Shown here one piece after another: positions 1 to 7,354 of a stretch of 16,215 nucleotides of DNA. This DNA comes from an uncultured Clostridium sp. (GTDB lineage: Bacteria > Bacillota > Clostridia > TANB77 > CAG-508): positions 1-16,215 of the forward strand of contig USJU01000024.1 of the NCBI GenBank assembly GCA_900555085.1, read 5' to 3'. Within the stretch, counting starts at the first letter, position 1. Each line of letters opens with the position of its first letter. A program made the translations under genes and the position numbers. The notes beneath the pieces are model-generated. The model saw only the letters and a list, made by a program, of their open reading frames with translations, ran no database searches and was not told the origin of the DNA.

Positions 1-1
1 A

Positions 2-139
2 GAACAATCTGTAGATAAGTTTGAAGAGGGAATAAAAATTTCTAAAAAATGTAATGAAATTTTAGAAAAAGCAGAGAAGAAAATCTCTATTTTAATAAAA
101 GATGGAGATGAAATAAAAGAAGAAAATTTTGAAAATTAA
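2..139 (+). CDS. xseB: Exodeoxyribonuclease VII small subunit, C-terminal part (5' end outside window)
   Basis: The last 45 codons of an ORF running in from the left edge, ending at TAA. Translation contains FEEGIKISKKCNEILEKAEKKI followed by an acidic tail, which matches the second helix of XseB (the L-F/Y-EEG-hydrophobic-x-L-x-x-C pattern, then L-x-x-A-E-x-K-I). XseB is a roughly 70-80 residue two-helix protein that binds the catalytic XseA subunit of exonuclease VII, which degrades single-stranded DNA to oligonucleotides in the cytoplasm. Only about half is present. It is followed after 9 bases by the next gene, so an operon is likely. Identification rests on this short helix; I am fairly but not fully sure. 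Confidence 0.8.
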   Translation, partial: EQSVDKFEEGIKISKKCNEILEKAEKKISILIKDGDEIKEENFEN

Positions 140-148
140 GGGGAATTT

Positions 149-589
149 ATGAATAACATACAATTATTTTTTACAAATAAATATATATACATACCATTTC
201 TATTATGGCTTGGAATACAAGCATTTAAGGTTATTTGGGACTTAGTTGAAACTAAAAAATTTAATTTTAAAAGAATAATGGGAGCAGGTGGAATGCCAAG
301 CTCTCATTCGGCTGTTGTTACATCTATTGCAACACTTATAGGAAAAAGCGAAGGTGTAGATTCACCAATATTTGCACTATCTATTGTTTTTGCAATGGTT
401 GTAATGTACGATGCAGCAGGAGTTCGCAGAGCAGCTGGAAAACAAGCTAGTGTTTTAAATAAAATTGTTCAAACTCCTGGGCTTTCTAATATAGAAGTAC
501 ATGAAAAATTATTAGAAGCATTAGGTCACACACCTTTGCAAGTGTTTGTAGGTGCGTTAATAGGAATAGTTGCAGGACTAATATTTTAA
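149..589 (+). CDS. DUF212 / divergent PAP2 family membrane protein (YuiD-like)
   Basis: A 146-residue protein with the signature of the DUF212 family: GGMPSSHSA near residues 47-55, YDAAGVRRAAGKQA near 88-101 and LGHTPLQV near 126-133. The SSHS and H-T-P elements are the degenerate acid-phosphatase/haloperoxidase (PAP2) motifs that give the family its name. Hydrophobic segments lie at about residues 10-27, 55-66, 72-88 and 131-146, so it is probably an integral membrane protein. The true substrate of bacterial members is unknown; a lipid-phosphate phosphatase role is only inferred. The start is ATG with AAGGGGA 6 bases upstream, in the gap after xseB. fhs follows after 18 bases. Confidence 0.9.
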   Translation: MNNIQLFFTNKYIYIPFLLWLGIQAFKVIWDLVETKKFNFKRIMGAGGMPSSHSAVVTSIATLIGKSEGVDSPIFALSIVFAMVVMYDAAGVRRAAGKQASVLNKIVQTPGLSNIEVHEKLLEALGHTPLQVFVGALIGIVAGLIF

Positions 590-607
590 TTATAGGAGGT
601 AATTCCA

Positions 608-2269
608 ATGACAGATATAGAAATAGCAAATAGTATAGAGCCACAAGATATATGTGAACTTGCTAATAAACTAAAAATAAAAAAAGATAACATAGAAACT
701 TACGGAAAATATAAGGCAAAAATTTCTAATAAAATATTTAAGGAATTAGAAAAAAATAAAAACGGAAAATTAGTTTTAGTAACAGCTATAAGTCCAACTC
801 CATATGGAGAGGGGAAAACAACAATGTCTATTGGAATTGCAGATGGACTAAATAAAATTGGAAAAAAAGCAATTTTATCTTTAAGAGAACCATCTTTAGG
901 TCCAGTATTTGGTATGAAAGGTGGAGCAACAGGAGGAGGTTACTCACAAGTTGTTCCAATGGAAGATATAAACCTACATTTTACAGGAGATATGCATGCA
1001 ATAACATCAGCAAATAATCTACTTGCAAGTTTAATAGACAATCACATATACCAAGGAAATGAATTAGAAATTAAAAAGGTTACTTGGAAAAGATGCTTAG
1101 ATTTAAACGATAGAAGTTTAAGAAAAGTTGAAATAGGTCTTTCAGAAAAAGAAGAAATAATAAAAAGAGAAGATGAATTTCAAATTACACCAGCTTCAGA
1201 AATAATGGCAATTCTTTGTTTATCTTCTAATATTGCAGAATTAAAAACTATGCTAGGAAATATTATTATAGGTTACAATAAAGAAAATGATCCAATTTTT
1301 GCAAGAGAATTACAAGCAGAAGGAGCAATGGCAGTTTTATTAAAAGATGCTATAAAACCAAATTTAGTACAAACACTTGAAGGAACACCAGCATTTATAC
1401 ATGGAGGACCATTTGCAAATATAGCACACGGCTGTAGCTCAATTATAGCAACAAAAATGGCATTAAAACTTGGAGATTACTGCATAACAGAAGCAGGTTT
1501 TGGAGCAGATTTAGGAGCGGAAAAATTCTTGGATATAAAATGCAGAAAAGCAGAAATAAATCCAGACGTAGTTGTTCTAGTTGCAACACTTAAAGCCTTA
1601 AAATACCATGGTGGAGTTCAAAAAGAAGATATATATGATGAAAATGAACAAGCTATAATAGAAGGAACGCATAACTTATTAAAACATATAGATAATCTTA
1701 GAAATAAATTTAATGTAAATACAATAGTTGCAATAAATAAAAACGATAAAGATAATTCTAAAGAATTACAATTATTGGAAGATATATTAAATAAAAATAA
1801 TATAGAATATAGTTTAGTAGAAAGTTGGAAAAAAGGCGGAGAAGGAGCAATAGATATTGCAGAGAAAATAGATAAACTTTCACAAAATAATAAAAAGCTA
1901 AACTATGCTTATGAATTAGAAGATGATATAAAAACAAAAATTGAAAAGGTATGTAAGAATATTTATGGAGCAAAAGAGGTAAAATACACAGAAGAAGCAG
2001 AGAAAAAAATAGAAAAAATAGAAGAAATGGGATATGAAGACTTACCAATATGTATTGCAAAAACTCAATACTCATTTTCAGATGATGCTAAAAATTTAAA
2101 ATGTGATGAACCATTTGAAATTAATATAAGAAATGTAGAATTAAATGCTGGAGCAGAATTTGTTGTTGTTCTAGCTGGAAAAATATTAACAATGCCAGGA
2201 CTTCCAAATAAACCAGCATCAAACAATATTAATATAGATGAAAATGAAAATATAATAGGCATATTTTAA
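608..2269 (+). CDS. fhs: Formate--tetrahydrofolate ligase
   Basis: A 553-residue protein, full length for the family (about 555). The P-loop region SPTPYGEGKTT is at residues 62-72, followed by the diagnostic stretch SLGPVFGMKGGATGGGYSQV and then NLHFTGDMHAI. FAGF-type sequences (TEAGFGADLGAEKF) and a C-terminal GKILTMPGLP complete the family pattern. The enzyme makes 10-formyl-THF from formate, ATP and THF in the cytoplasm. It feeds purine synthesis and formyl-Met-tRNA, and in acetogens the methyl branch of the Wood-Ljungdahl pathway; nothing here shows acetogenesis. The start is ATG with a near-perfect AGGAGGT 6 bases upstream. It is probably the last gene of the xseB-DUF212-fhs operon, with a terminator directly downstream. 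Confidence 0.98.
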   Translation: MTDIEIANSIEPQDICELANKLKIKKDNIETYGKYKAKISNKIFKELEKNKNGKLVLVTAISPTPYGEGKTTMSIGIADGLNKIGKKAILSLREPSLGPVFGMKGGATGGGYSQVVPMEDINLHFTGDMHAITSANNLLASLIDNHIYQGNELEIKKVTWKRCLDLNDRSLRKVEIGLSEKEEIIKREDEFQITPASEIMAILCLSSNIAELKTMLGNIIIGYNKENDPIFARELQAEGAMAVLLKDAIKPNLVQTLEGTPAFIHGGPFANIAHGCSSIIATKMALKLGDYCITEAGFGADLGAEKFLDIKCRKAEINPDVVVLVATLKALKYHGGVQKEDIYDENEQAIIEGTHNLLKHIDNLRNKFNVNTIVAINKNDKDNSKELQLLEDILNKNNIEYSLVESWKKGGEGAIDIAEKIDKLSQNNKKLNYAYELEDDIKTKIEKVCKNIYGAKEVKYTEEAEKKIEKIEEMGYEDLPICIAKTQYSFSDDAKNLKCDEPFEINIRNVELNAGAEFVVVLAGKILTMPGLPNKPASNNINIDENENIIGIF

Positions 2270-2273
2270 AATA

Positions 2274-2310
2274 AAAAAGAATTGATTTAATAAATAAATC
2301 AATTCTTTTT
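2274..2310. terminator. Bidirectional rho-independent terminator between fhs and the minus-strand holin-like gene
   Basis: A 16-bp perfect stem (left arm 2274-2289, right arm 2295-2310, loop ATAAA), A-rich on the left and ending in a run of T on the right. It therefore works in both directions. It lies 4 bases after the fhs stop and 4 bases before the stop of the convergent gene. Confidence 0.92.
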
Positions 2311-2313
2311 TTA

Positions 2314-2691
2314 CTATACGCTTTGTTCTCCAGGAATGAAATAATCTATAACTCCATATATTAATGCACCAATAATAGCAGCCATCCAAGAAACAGTATA
2401 ACCTGCTATAAAAAATTGTGCTGCATATAAAGTAACAGCAGCTAAAACAAAACCTACAAAACCTTTTCCAAAACTACTAGCATGTAACCCTGTAAATTTA
2501 ACTATTAAGTAATCAATAACAGTTAAAACTACTGCAGCAACAGCTAATGTCCAAAAACCGTTTATAGAAAAACCTGGAGTGAAGAAAGCTGTAATAGCAA
2601 GTACAACGGCAGAAGTAACTAAACGCCAAATAATTTGACCAACTGTACCCATTGTACTTTCAGATTGAGAATTACTCTGATTATTTGCCAT
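2314..2691 (-). CDS. Phage-holin-4_2 / YvlD-type four-helix membrane protein
   Basis: A 125-residue protein with a Ser/Gln/Asn-rich N-terminal tail (residues 1-15) and four hydrophobic segments at about 20-40, 46-66, 77-95 and 100-118. The organisation is a tandem pair of helix hairpins: FFTPGFSINGFWTLAVAAVVLTVIDYL, then a related ...YTVSWMAAIIGALIYGVIDYF. This resembles proteins annotated phage holin family 4 superfamily IV/YvlD, which are chromosomal envelope proteins despite the name. There are no phage genes around it, so lysis is unlikely; a cell-envelope stress role is only a guess. The start is ATG with AGGAGG 8-9 bases upstream. It is divergent from the yetF-like gene and shares an intergenic region that holds two palindromes. 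Confidence 0.75.
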   Translation of the reverse strand: MANNQSNSQSESTMGTVGQIIWRLVTSAVVLAITAFFTPGFSINGFWTLAVAAVVLTVIDYLIVKFTGLHASSFGKGFVGFVLAAVTLYAAQFFIAGYTVSWMAAIIGALIYGVIDYFIPGEQSV

Positions 2692-2726
2692 TTTAAATTA
2701 ACCTCCTAAAAAAGAGTAAAATGAAT

Positions 2727-2745
2727 TTGTGAAAAATTATCACAA
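2727..2745. promoter_or_regulatory. Operator-like inverted repeat, TTGTGA-N7-TCACAA
   Basis: TTGTGAAAAATTATCACAA has perfect 6-base arms and a 7-base spacer. The arms look like those of Rex (TTGTGAAWWWWTTCACAA) and CRP/FNR-type sites, but those usually have a 6-base spacer. On the minus strand it overlaps TGTGATAAT, a plausible extended -10 for the holin-like gene starting at 2691. The site is visible; the identity of the regulator is inference. Confidence 0.5.
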
Positions 2746-2770
2746 TAATATTATTTACAAAAAATATATT

Positions 2771-2789
2771 ATTATTCAAATTGAATAAT
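2771..2789. promoter_or_regulatory. Perfect 19-base palindrome upstream of the yetF-like gene
   Basis: ATTATTCAAATTGAATAAT consists of 9-base arms around one central base. It lies 45 bases before the ATG of the DUF421 gene. Its size and symmetry fit a dimeric repressor site, but AT-rich palindromes are common in such DNA. It is too short of T-run context to be a terminator. Confidence 0.4.
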
Positions 2790-2833
2790 TTAGATAAAAA
2801 AGACAAAAAATAATAAAAAACAAGGAGAAAAAA

Positions 2834-3501
2834 ATGTTAATTATTTTTGTTAGAGCAATTGTTTTATATATTTTAGTTTTAATGGTAATGAGATTAATGG
2901 GAAAAAGAGAAATTGGACAAATGCAACCGTTTGAACTTGCAATATCAATAATGATTGCAGATTTAGCGGCTGTTCCAATGGCGGAACTTGGAATACCGCT
3001 AACAAATTTTGCCAATTTTAGGATTACTTGTTATGCATTTATTAATTTCAATACTAAATTTGAAAAGCATACGTTTTAGAGAAATAACATCACGGAAAAC
3101 CACGTATATTAATTCATAGAGGAAGAATAGATGAAAGAGCATTAATAAAAGAAAAAATAACAATAAATGAATTAGAGGAAAGATTAAGAGCACAAAATGT
3201 TTTTAATTTAGGAGATGTGGAATACGCAATATTAGAAACAAGTGGCCAATTAAGTGTAATTCAAAAGCCTAATAAAAGAAATACAATACCAGAAGATTTT
3301 AATATAATGCCTGAATATGAAGGAATACCATACGATTTAGTAATAGATGGAGAAATAATGAGAGAAAATTTACAAAAAATTGGAAAAGATGAAACATGGT
3401 TAAAAAAACAATTAGAGCCATTTAAAATAAAATCAGAAGAAGCTTTAGTAGTTACATTTGATGGGAAAGGAAATATCTTCTGTCAAAAAAAGGAGACTTA
3501 A
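2834..3501 (+). pseudogene. DUF421 (YetF/YdfS-like) membrane protein gene with two +1 frame breaks
   Basis: Read across two frame changes this gives a ~222-residue DUF421 protein. Frame 1 (2834 to about 3007) encodes the N-terminal helix and the conserved RLMGKREIGQMQPFELAI and IADLAAVPM. Frame 2 (about 3009-3092) encodes LPILGLLVMHLLISILNL and the following basic segment ending TS. Frame 3 (3094-3501) encodes GKPRILIHRGRI, NELEERLRAQNVFNLGDVEYAILETSGQLSV and the family's C-terminal domain. Break 1, at 3002-3011, looks like a 5-base deletion where the family has G-I before the I/L-P-I-L motif. Break 2 is exactly at an in-frame CGG (3093-3095); skipping C3093 gives the conserved S-G-K-P. DUF421 proteins are membrane proteins of unclear function with a cytoplasmic domain. 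The start is ATG with AAGGAGA 7 bases upstream. No other damage is seen, so the breaks are recent, erroneous or bypassed. The DUF4363 partner follows after 2 bases. Confidence 0.85.
3093..3096 (+). other. CGGA frameshift point in the DUF421 gene
   Basis: In the local reading frame the codons are TCA CGG AAA ACC ..., reaching TAG at 3117. Skipping C3093 gives TCA GGA AAA CCA CGT (S-G-K-P-R), which is the family motif and opens the frame to 3501. An extra A in the AAAA run at 3096-3099 is an alternative reading that gives S-R-K-P-R. Confidence 0.75.
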
Positions 3502-3503
3502 AA

Positions 3504-3887
3504 ATGAAAAAAGGTATAATAATTATTGTTATTGTAATACTTGGAGTATGTATTTTAAATATAATAACTGATAAGATTACATCAGAAAGTGTAAGTTCTT
3601 TAATTGGGGATTTACAAGAATTAAAAGAAAATTTAGAATTAGAAAACAATGAAGAAATAAAAATTTCAATGAAAAAAATAGAAGAAAATTGGTTAAACAG
3701 AAAAAGTAAATTAGAGTATTTTATTGAACATGATGAATTAGAAAAAGTAAGTTCCGAGATATATATAATAAAAGGAAATATAGAACAAGAAAAATATGAA
3801 GATGATGTACCAGAAATAGAAAATGCAAAATTTATATTAAAACATTTAGAAGACAAATATAAATTTATGTTTAAAAACTTATTTTGA
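3504..3887 (+). CDS. DUF4363 family protein
   Basis: A 127-residue protein with one N-terminal hydrophobic anchor (residues about 3-20: KGIIIIVIVILGVCILNII) followed by a long charged helical region. The region includes ENWLNRKSKLEYFIEHDELEKV, the central DUF4363 pattern (W-x-x-x-x-x-x-W/L-x-x-x-I-E-H-x-E-h-x-x-h). Members are small membrane-anchored proteins of unknown function that often sit directly downstream of DUF421 genes in Clostridia, as here (2-base gap). The RBS AAGGAGA lies inside the last codons of the upstream gene, so its translation may be coupled to a frame that is currently broken. It ends with TGA, which shows that TGA is a stop in this organism. Confidence 0.85.
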   Translation: MKKGIIIIVIVILGVCILNIITDKITSESVSSLIGDLQELKENLELENNEEIKISMKKIEENWLNRKSKLEYFIEHDELEKVSSEIYIIKGNIEQEKYEDDVPEIENAKFILKHLEDKYKFMFKNLF

Positions 3888-3906
3888 ACATTAATTTACA
3901 TAATAT

Positions 3907-3935
3907 TTGCAAATTAATATAAAGTATGATAAAAT
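3907..3935 (+). promoter_or_regulatory. Sigma-A-type promoter of the BY-kinase gene
   Basis: TTGCAA, a 17-base spacer, then TAAAAT (3930-3935) preceded by TG one base upstream (extended -10). It ends 20 bases before the ATG at 3956. Confidence 0.7.
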
Positions 3936-3955
3936 GGTATTGTTGGTGGTAATAT

Positions 3956-6739
3956 ATGGAAATAAAAGAAATAATTAATTTAAAAAGATTAAATAGTATA
4001 CTAAGAAAAAACATATTAATAATAATAATTTTAATATTAATATTTGCAATTGGCGGTTGTATTTATTCGTTTAATTTTGTTGTTCCAAAATATAAATCAA
4101 CCTCAACTGTTTTATTAGTGAGTAATGAAACAAATAAAAAGAATGCTTCTGTAACACAAAGTGATGTGACATTAAATAAGAGCTTACTTACTACATATGG
4201 AAATATAATAACAAGCAAGAATGTGTTAAGTAAAGTAAAAGAAAATTTACAACTAAATATAACAGTAGAAGAGTTATCTAAAAATATTAGCATTAAAGAG
4301 ATTGAAGATACTCAATTAATAAAAATTAATATAACGGATAGAGATGCAAGTCAAGCACAAAGAATATGTAGAGAGATTAATAATGTATTTATAAATGAAA
4401 TAAAAAACATATATAATATAGAAAATGTAACAGTAGTAGATGAAGCATCTTTGGAAGAAAAGCCATATAACATAAACCATATAAAGGATATAATAATTGC
4501 TTTAACGATAGGAATAGCTGTATCAGGATTTTTTGTTTTTATAACTTATGCATTAGATACTACTGTAAAAATTGAACAAGATATAGAAGATTATGTTGAA
4601 TTAAAGGTGATTGGTACAGTACCAAAAAGCAAAGAAAAAATAGAACTAATAATAAATGAAAATTCAAAATCCGCAATAGTGGAATCCTTAAAATTTATTA
4701 GAACAAATATAGAATTTCTAAATAATAAAACAACACCAAGTTCAATTTTGATTACAAGCTGTAATTCTGGTGAGGGTAAAAGCTGGATAGCATCTAATAT
4801 GGCTATTGCATATGCTCAAGCTAAGAAAAATGTAATTATTATTGATAGTGATATGAGAAAAGGTAGACAACATAAAATATTTAGTGTAGATAATAAGTTA
4901 GGTCTATCCAATTGTTTAAATCAATTAGGAGAGAATAAAGACGATTATCAAGAGTTGGGAAAATATATAAAAGAGACTAAAATTGCAAAAGTACATATTA
5001 TGACTATGGGTTCAATTCCGCCAAATCCTTCAGAATTGTTACTATCAAGGAAAATGGAACGATTAATAAAAATGTTAAAAAATATATATGATATAGTAAT
5101 AATTGATGGAACACCTTGTAATCTTGTTTCAGATAGTATACCAGTATCAAGAATAACAGATGGAACAGTAATTGTAACTGAAAGTAAAAAAACAAAAATT
5201 GAAGATTTAAAAAATTTAAAAAATCAAATAAGTAATGCAAAAGGAACAATAATTGGAACAATTTTAAATAAAAAAGAAATAAAAAGAAGTGAATATGGCA
5301 ATTGGTATTATGGGAACAAAGAAATTATTAAAACAATTGAAGAATCAAGAAAAACTGTAGAAGAGCTTATAGAAAATAGAAGAGAAGATGTTGAAGAAGA
5401 AATTAAAACTATATCAGAAAATGATACAAAATTGGAATTGTTAGGGAAGCGAATTGAAGATTTAGAAGATTTAATATTAGAATTACCAGATTTAACTATA
5501 AATAATTATGAAAAAATAATTAATGAAGTTAAGCAACTTTATAAGCACGAAATAGATAAAGAAGAATTAGTGGAAAAAATAAAAAATGATTTAGCAAAAA
5601 AAGAAATAATTGAAGAGTTAAGAAAAAATAGTGAAATAGCAGAAGAAAATATTAATAAAAAGCTTCAAGAATTAAGTAAAAACGATAATAATGAAAAGAC
5701 TATAAATAGGATTAATGATATAGAACAACTAATAAAAAACAATGCCAATCAAGATGAAATAATTAAAAAGATAGAAGAAATAAAAAATCAACAAGATGAA
5801 AAAATAAAAATGTTGGATAACAGTAAAGTGTTCAATAATTTAGTTATTGAAATGCAAAAATTAAATAGCAAATATGAAAATATAGAGAAATTAAAAGAAA
5901 TACAAAATGAACAAAATAGTAAAATTGAAGAATTGGATAAAAGTAATGAACTAAATAATATAATAAGACAAATAGAAGAATTAAATGAAAAATATAAAAA
6001 TATAGAAAAACTAGAAAATAAAATAACTAGCAATAAAACAGAAGATTTAATACTTGAAAAAATGAAAGAATTACAACTAGAACAAAATAGTAAAATAGAA
6101 AAATTGGATAGTAGCAAAGCATTAAATAATATAGTAATTCAAATGCAAAAATTAAACAGAAAATATGAAGATATTCAAAACATTAAAGAACTAATAAATA
6201 ATGATGAAATAGAAGTAAGATTAAACGAAAGATTAAATGAATTACAAGAAGAGCAAGATAGAAGAATAAGACAATTAGATAATACAAGAGAATTAAATAA
6301 TATAATTATAGAAATGCAAGATTTAAATAGAAAATATAATAAAGTTCAAAGTTTAGAAAAAGCAATTACAAATGATAAAACAGAAGAAAGAATAAACAAA
6401 ATGATAGATAAAATGAAGAAAGATAATGATAAAAAATTAGAAAAAATAGATAATACAGCTGATATAAAAGAAATAATGAAAGAACTTAAAAAGATAAATG
6501 CAAAATATGATAAAATGGCAGAAAAAATAGCTAAGAATAATACAAATATACGAAATACAACAAGTAATAAAATAAAACCTAAAAAAGACAATATAATAGA
6601 AATAACAGAATTAAAAGATAAACTAAATAAACAAGAGCTAGTTATAGAATTTGGAAAAGAAATAGAATATGAACAATTATTAAATACTGCAATAGATACA
6701 TATGAAATAAAACCAAATAAAAAATCTAAAAAAGCTTAA
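3956..6739 (+). CDS. Wzz-type chain-length domain fused to a bacterial tyrosine kinase, with a long repetitive coiled-coil tail
   Basis: A 927-residue protein. Residues 1-200 form a Wzz/CpsC-like domain with membrane helices at about 18-38 and 177-199. Residues 235-440 are a BY-kinase (CpsD/YwqD-like) ATPase. Walker A is SCNSGEGKS (268-276), Walker A' is VIIIDSDM (293-300) and Walker B is VIIIDGTP (381-388). The conserved GSIPPNPSELL lies just before Walker B. A short tyrosine group, YGNWYYG (447-453), could be the autophosphorylation cluster that usually ends such kinases. Instead of ending there, the protein continues for ~470 residues of charged, Lys/Glu/Asn-rich coiled coil, with five repeat units from residue 616 on (see repeat entry). 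The family controls capsule or exopolysaccharide polymerisation at the inner face of the membrane. No polysaccharide cluster adjoins it, so the substrate system is unclear. The RBS is a moderate GGTGGT 5 bases before ATG. Confidence 0.9.
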   Translation: MEIKEIINLKRLNSILRKNILIIIILILIFAIGGCIYSFNFVVPKYKSTSTVLLVSNETNKKNASVTQSDVTLNKSLLTTYGNIITSKNVLSKVKENLQLNITVEELSKNISIKEIEDTQLIKINITDRDASQAQRICREINNVFINEIKNIYNIENVTVVDEASLEEKPYNINHIKDIIIALTIGIAVSGFFVFITYALDTTVKIEQDIEDYVELKVIGTVPKSKEKIELIINENSKSAIVESLKFIRTNIEFLNNKTTPSSILITSCNSGEGKSWIASNMAIAYAQAKKNVIIIDSDMRKGRQHKIFSVDNKLGLSNCLNQLGENKDDYQELGKYIKETKIAKVHIMTMGSIPPNPSELLLSRKMERLIKMLKNIYDIVIIDGTPCNLVSDSIPVSRITDGTVIVTESKKTKIEDLKNLKNQISNAKGTIIGTILNKKEIKRSEYGNWYYGNKEIIKTIEESRKTVEELIENRREDVEEEIKTISENDTKLELLGKRIEDLEDLILELPDLTINNYEKIINEVKQLYKHEIDKEELVEKIKNDLAKKEIIEELRKNSEIAEENINKKLQELSKNDNNEKTINRINDIEQLIKNNANQDEIIKKIEEIKNQQDEKIKMLDNSKVFNNLVIEMQKLNSKYENIEKLKEIQNEQNSKIEELDKSNELNNIIRQIEELNEKYKNIEKLENKITSNKTEDLILEKMKELQLEQNSKIEKLDSSKALNNIVIQMQKLNRKYEDIQNIKELINNDEIEVRLNERLNELQEEQDRRIRQLDNTRELNNIIIEMQDLNRKYNKVQSLEKAITNDKTEERINKMIDKMKKDNDKKLEKIDNTADIKEIMKELKKINAKYDKMAEKIAKNNTNIRNTTSNKIKPKKDNIIEITELKDKLNKQELVIEFGKEIEYEQLLNTAIDTYEIKPNKKSKKA
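5801..6550 (+). repeat. Five in-frame protein repeats (mostly 57 residues) in the BY-kinase tail
   Basis: Units begin at residues 616, 656, 713, 770 and 827 (bases 5801, 5921, 6092, 6263, 6434). The spacings are 40, 57, 57 and 57 residues, so the first unit is shorter by 17. The core pattern is K-I-x-x-L-D-x-S/T-x-x-L-N-N-I-I-x-x-M-Q-x-L-N-x-K-Y-x-x-I. The units have diverged in sequence, so they are old duplications rather than a recent DNA tandem repeat. Confidence 0.85.
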
Positions 6740-6743
6740 AGCA

Positions 6744-6768
6744 AAGGCGACCAATTATAGGTCGCCTT
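6744..6768. terminator. Hairpin terminator of the GGCGACC palindrome family
   Basis: AAGGCGACC, loop AATTATA, then GGTCGCCTT: a perfect 9-bp GC-rich stem 4 bases after the BY-kinase stop. It sits between two convergent genes. The following T content is modest (ATTTCT). The arms match a palindrome that recurs at 15582-15598. Confidence 0.75.
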
Positions 6769-6772
6769 ATTT

Positions 6773-7231
6773 CTAATTACAGCATTTATCTGAAAAATCT
6801 TTATCACATGGTTTATCGCAAGGTTTTTCACATGGTTTTGTATAATTACAACAATCCATTTTTACACCTTTTAAACATTTTCCTTCACGTCTACATCCTG
6901 CACAGATTTTATAATTTTTTACTCTATTAGCCCATATTTGAACTTCATATTCTTTACCAGGACATAAAGGTCCAAAAACAAAGCTTCCATCTTTATCTGT
7001 AAAAGTATGAGAAACAGGTAAATGTTCTTCTTTTCCGCAATGTTTAACAACTTCAATTAATTTAACAACAGCATCGCAAACTGGTTCTCTGTAACAATCT
7101 TTAATAACTCCATAAATAACATCTCTGTTGTCATCAGGTAAAGTAATATCTAAATCAAATTGTTTTCCTTTCTCGATGAAACCATCAACATTAATTATAG
7201 GGCACATTTTTTTATCGCATTCCATATCCAT
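6773..7231 (-). CDS. Small cysteine-rich protein with a carboxypeptidase-regulatory-like (Cna-B/SdrD type) domain
   Basis: 152 residues from the ATG at 7231, chosen because AAAGGA lies 7 bases upstream. A longer reading would use TTG at 7249 and has no such site. The middle (about residues 33-105) reads VIYGVIKDCYREPVCDAVVKLIE...HTFTDKDGSFVFGPLCPGKEYEVQIWA, the typical beta-sandwich pattern of CarboxypepD_reg/prealbumin-like domains. The C-terminus is cysteine-rich (CAGCRREGKCLKG, CCNYTKP) with short PCxKPCDKPCDK repeats. There is no signal peptide, so export is not supported. Similar proteins occur in Clostridia as hypothetical proteins, and I know no function. It may bind metal or carry disulfides, which is inference. 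Confidence 0.8.
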   Translation of the reverse strand: MDMECDKKMCPIINVDGFIEKGKQFDLDITLPDDNRDVIYGVIKDCYREPVCDAVVKLIEVVKHCGKEEHLPVSHTFTDKDGSFVFGPLCPGKEYEVQIWANRVKNYKICAGCRREGKCLKGVKMDCCNYTKPCEKPCDKPCDKDFSDKCCN

Positions 7232-7287
7232 ATTATCGTTTCCTTTCAAAAATAATTTAGCTTTCGCCTAATATATTTTATGATTTC

Positions 7288-7316
7288 TTGAAAAAAATGT
7301 TAATATTTGGTATTAT
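7288..7316 (+). promoter_or_regulatory. Sigma-A-type promoter of murI
   Basis: TTGAAA, exact 17-base spacer, TATTAT (7311-7316), 38 bases before the murI ATG. It lies in the divergent gap with the cysteine-rich gene. Confidence 0.78.
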
Positions 7317-7354
7317 ATAAAAATATAATTAATAAGTAGAAAACGGAGGCAAAA

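Noticed and set aside
1758..2262. Minus-strand ORFs opposite fhs and similar ones opposite the BY-kinase, murI and thrS
   Set aside because: They are hydrophobic, low-complexity mirror frames of A-rich genes, without RBS or family signatures.
2314..2691. Prophage remnant, because of the holin-like protein
   Set aside because: No endolysin, tail or integrase genes are near; this family is mostly chromosomal and not phage related.
3217..3501. Separate small protein gene starting at 3217
   Set aside because: The start would be GTG (in GDVEY) in the middle of continuous DUF421 sequence with no RBS; it is the third-frame fragment of the broken gene.
3885..3887. TGA read as tryptophan (recoded stop)
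   Set aside because: TGA ends the DUF4363 gene at the expected family length, Trp in intact genes is TGG, and reading through adds only a short unrelated tail.
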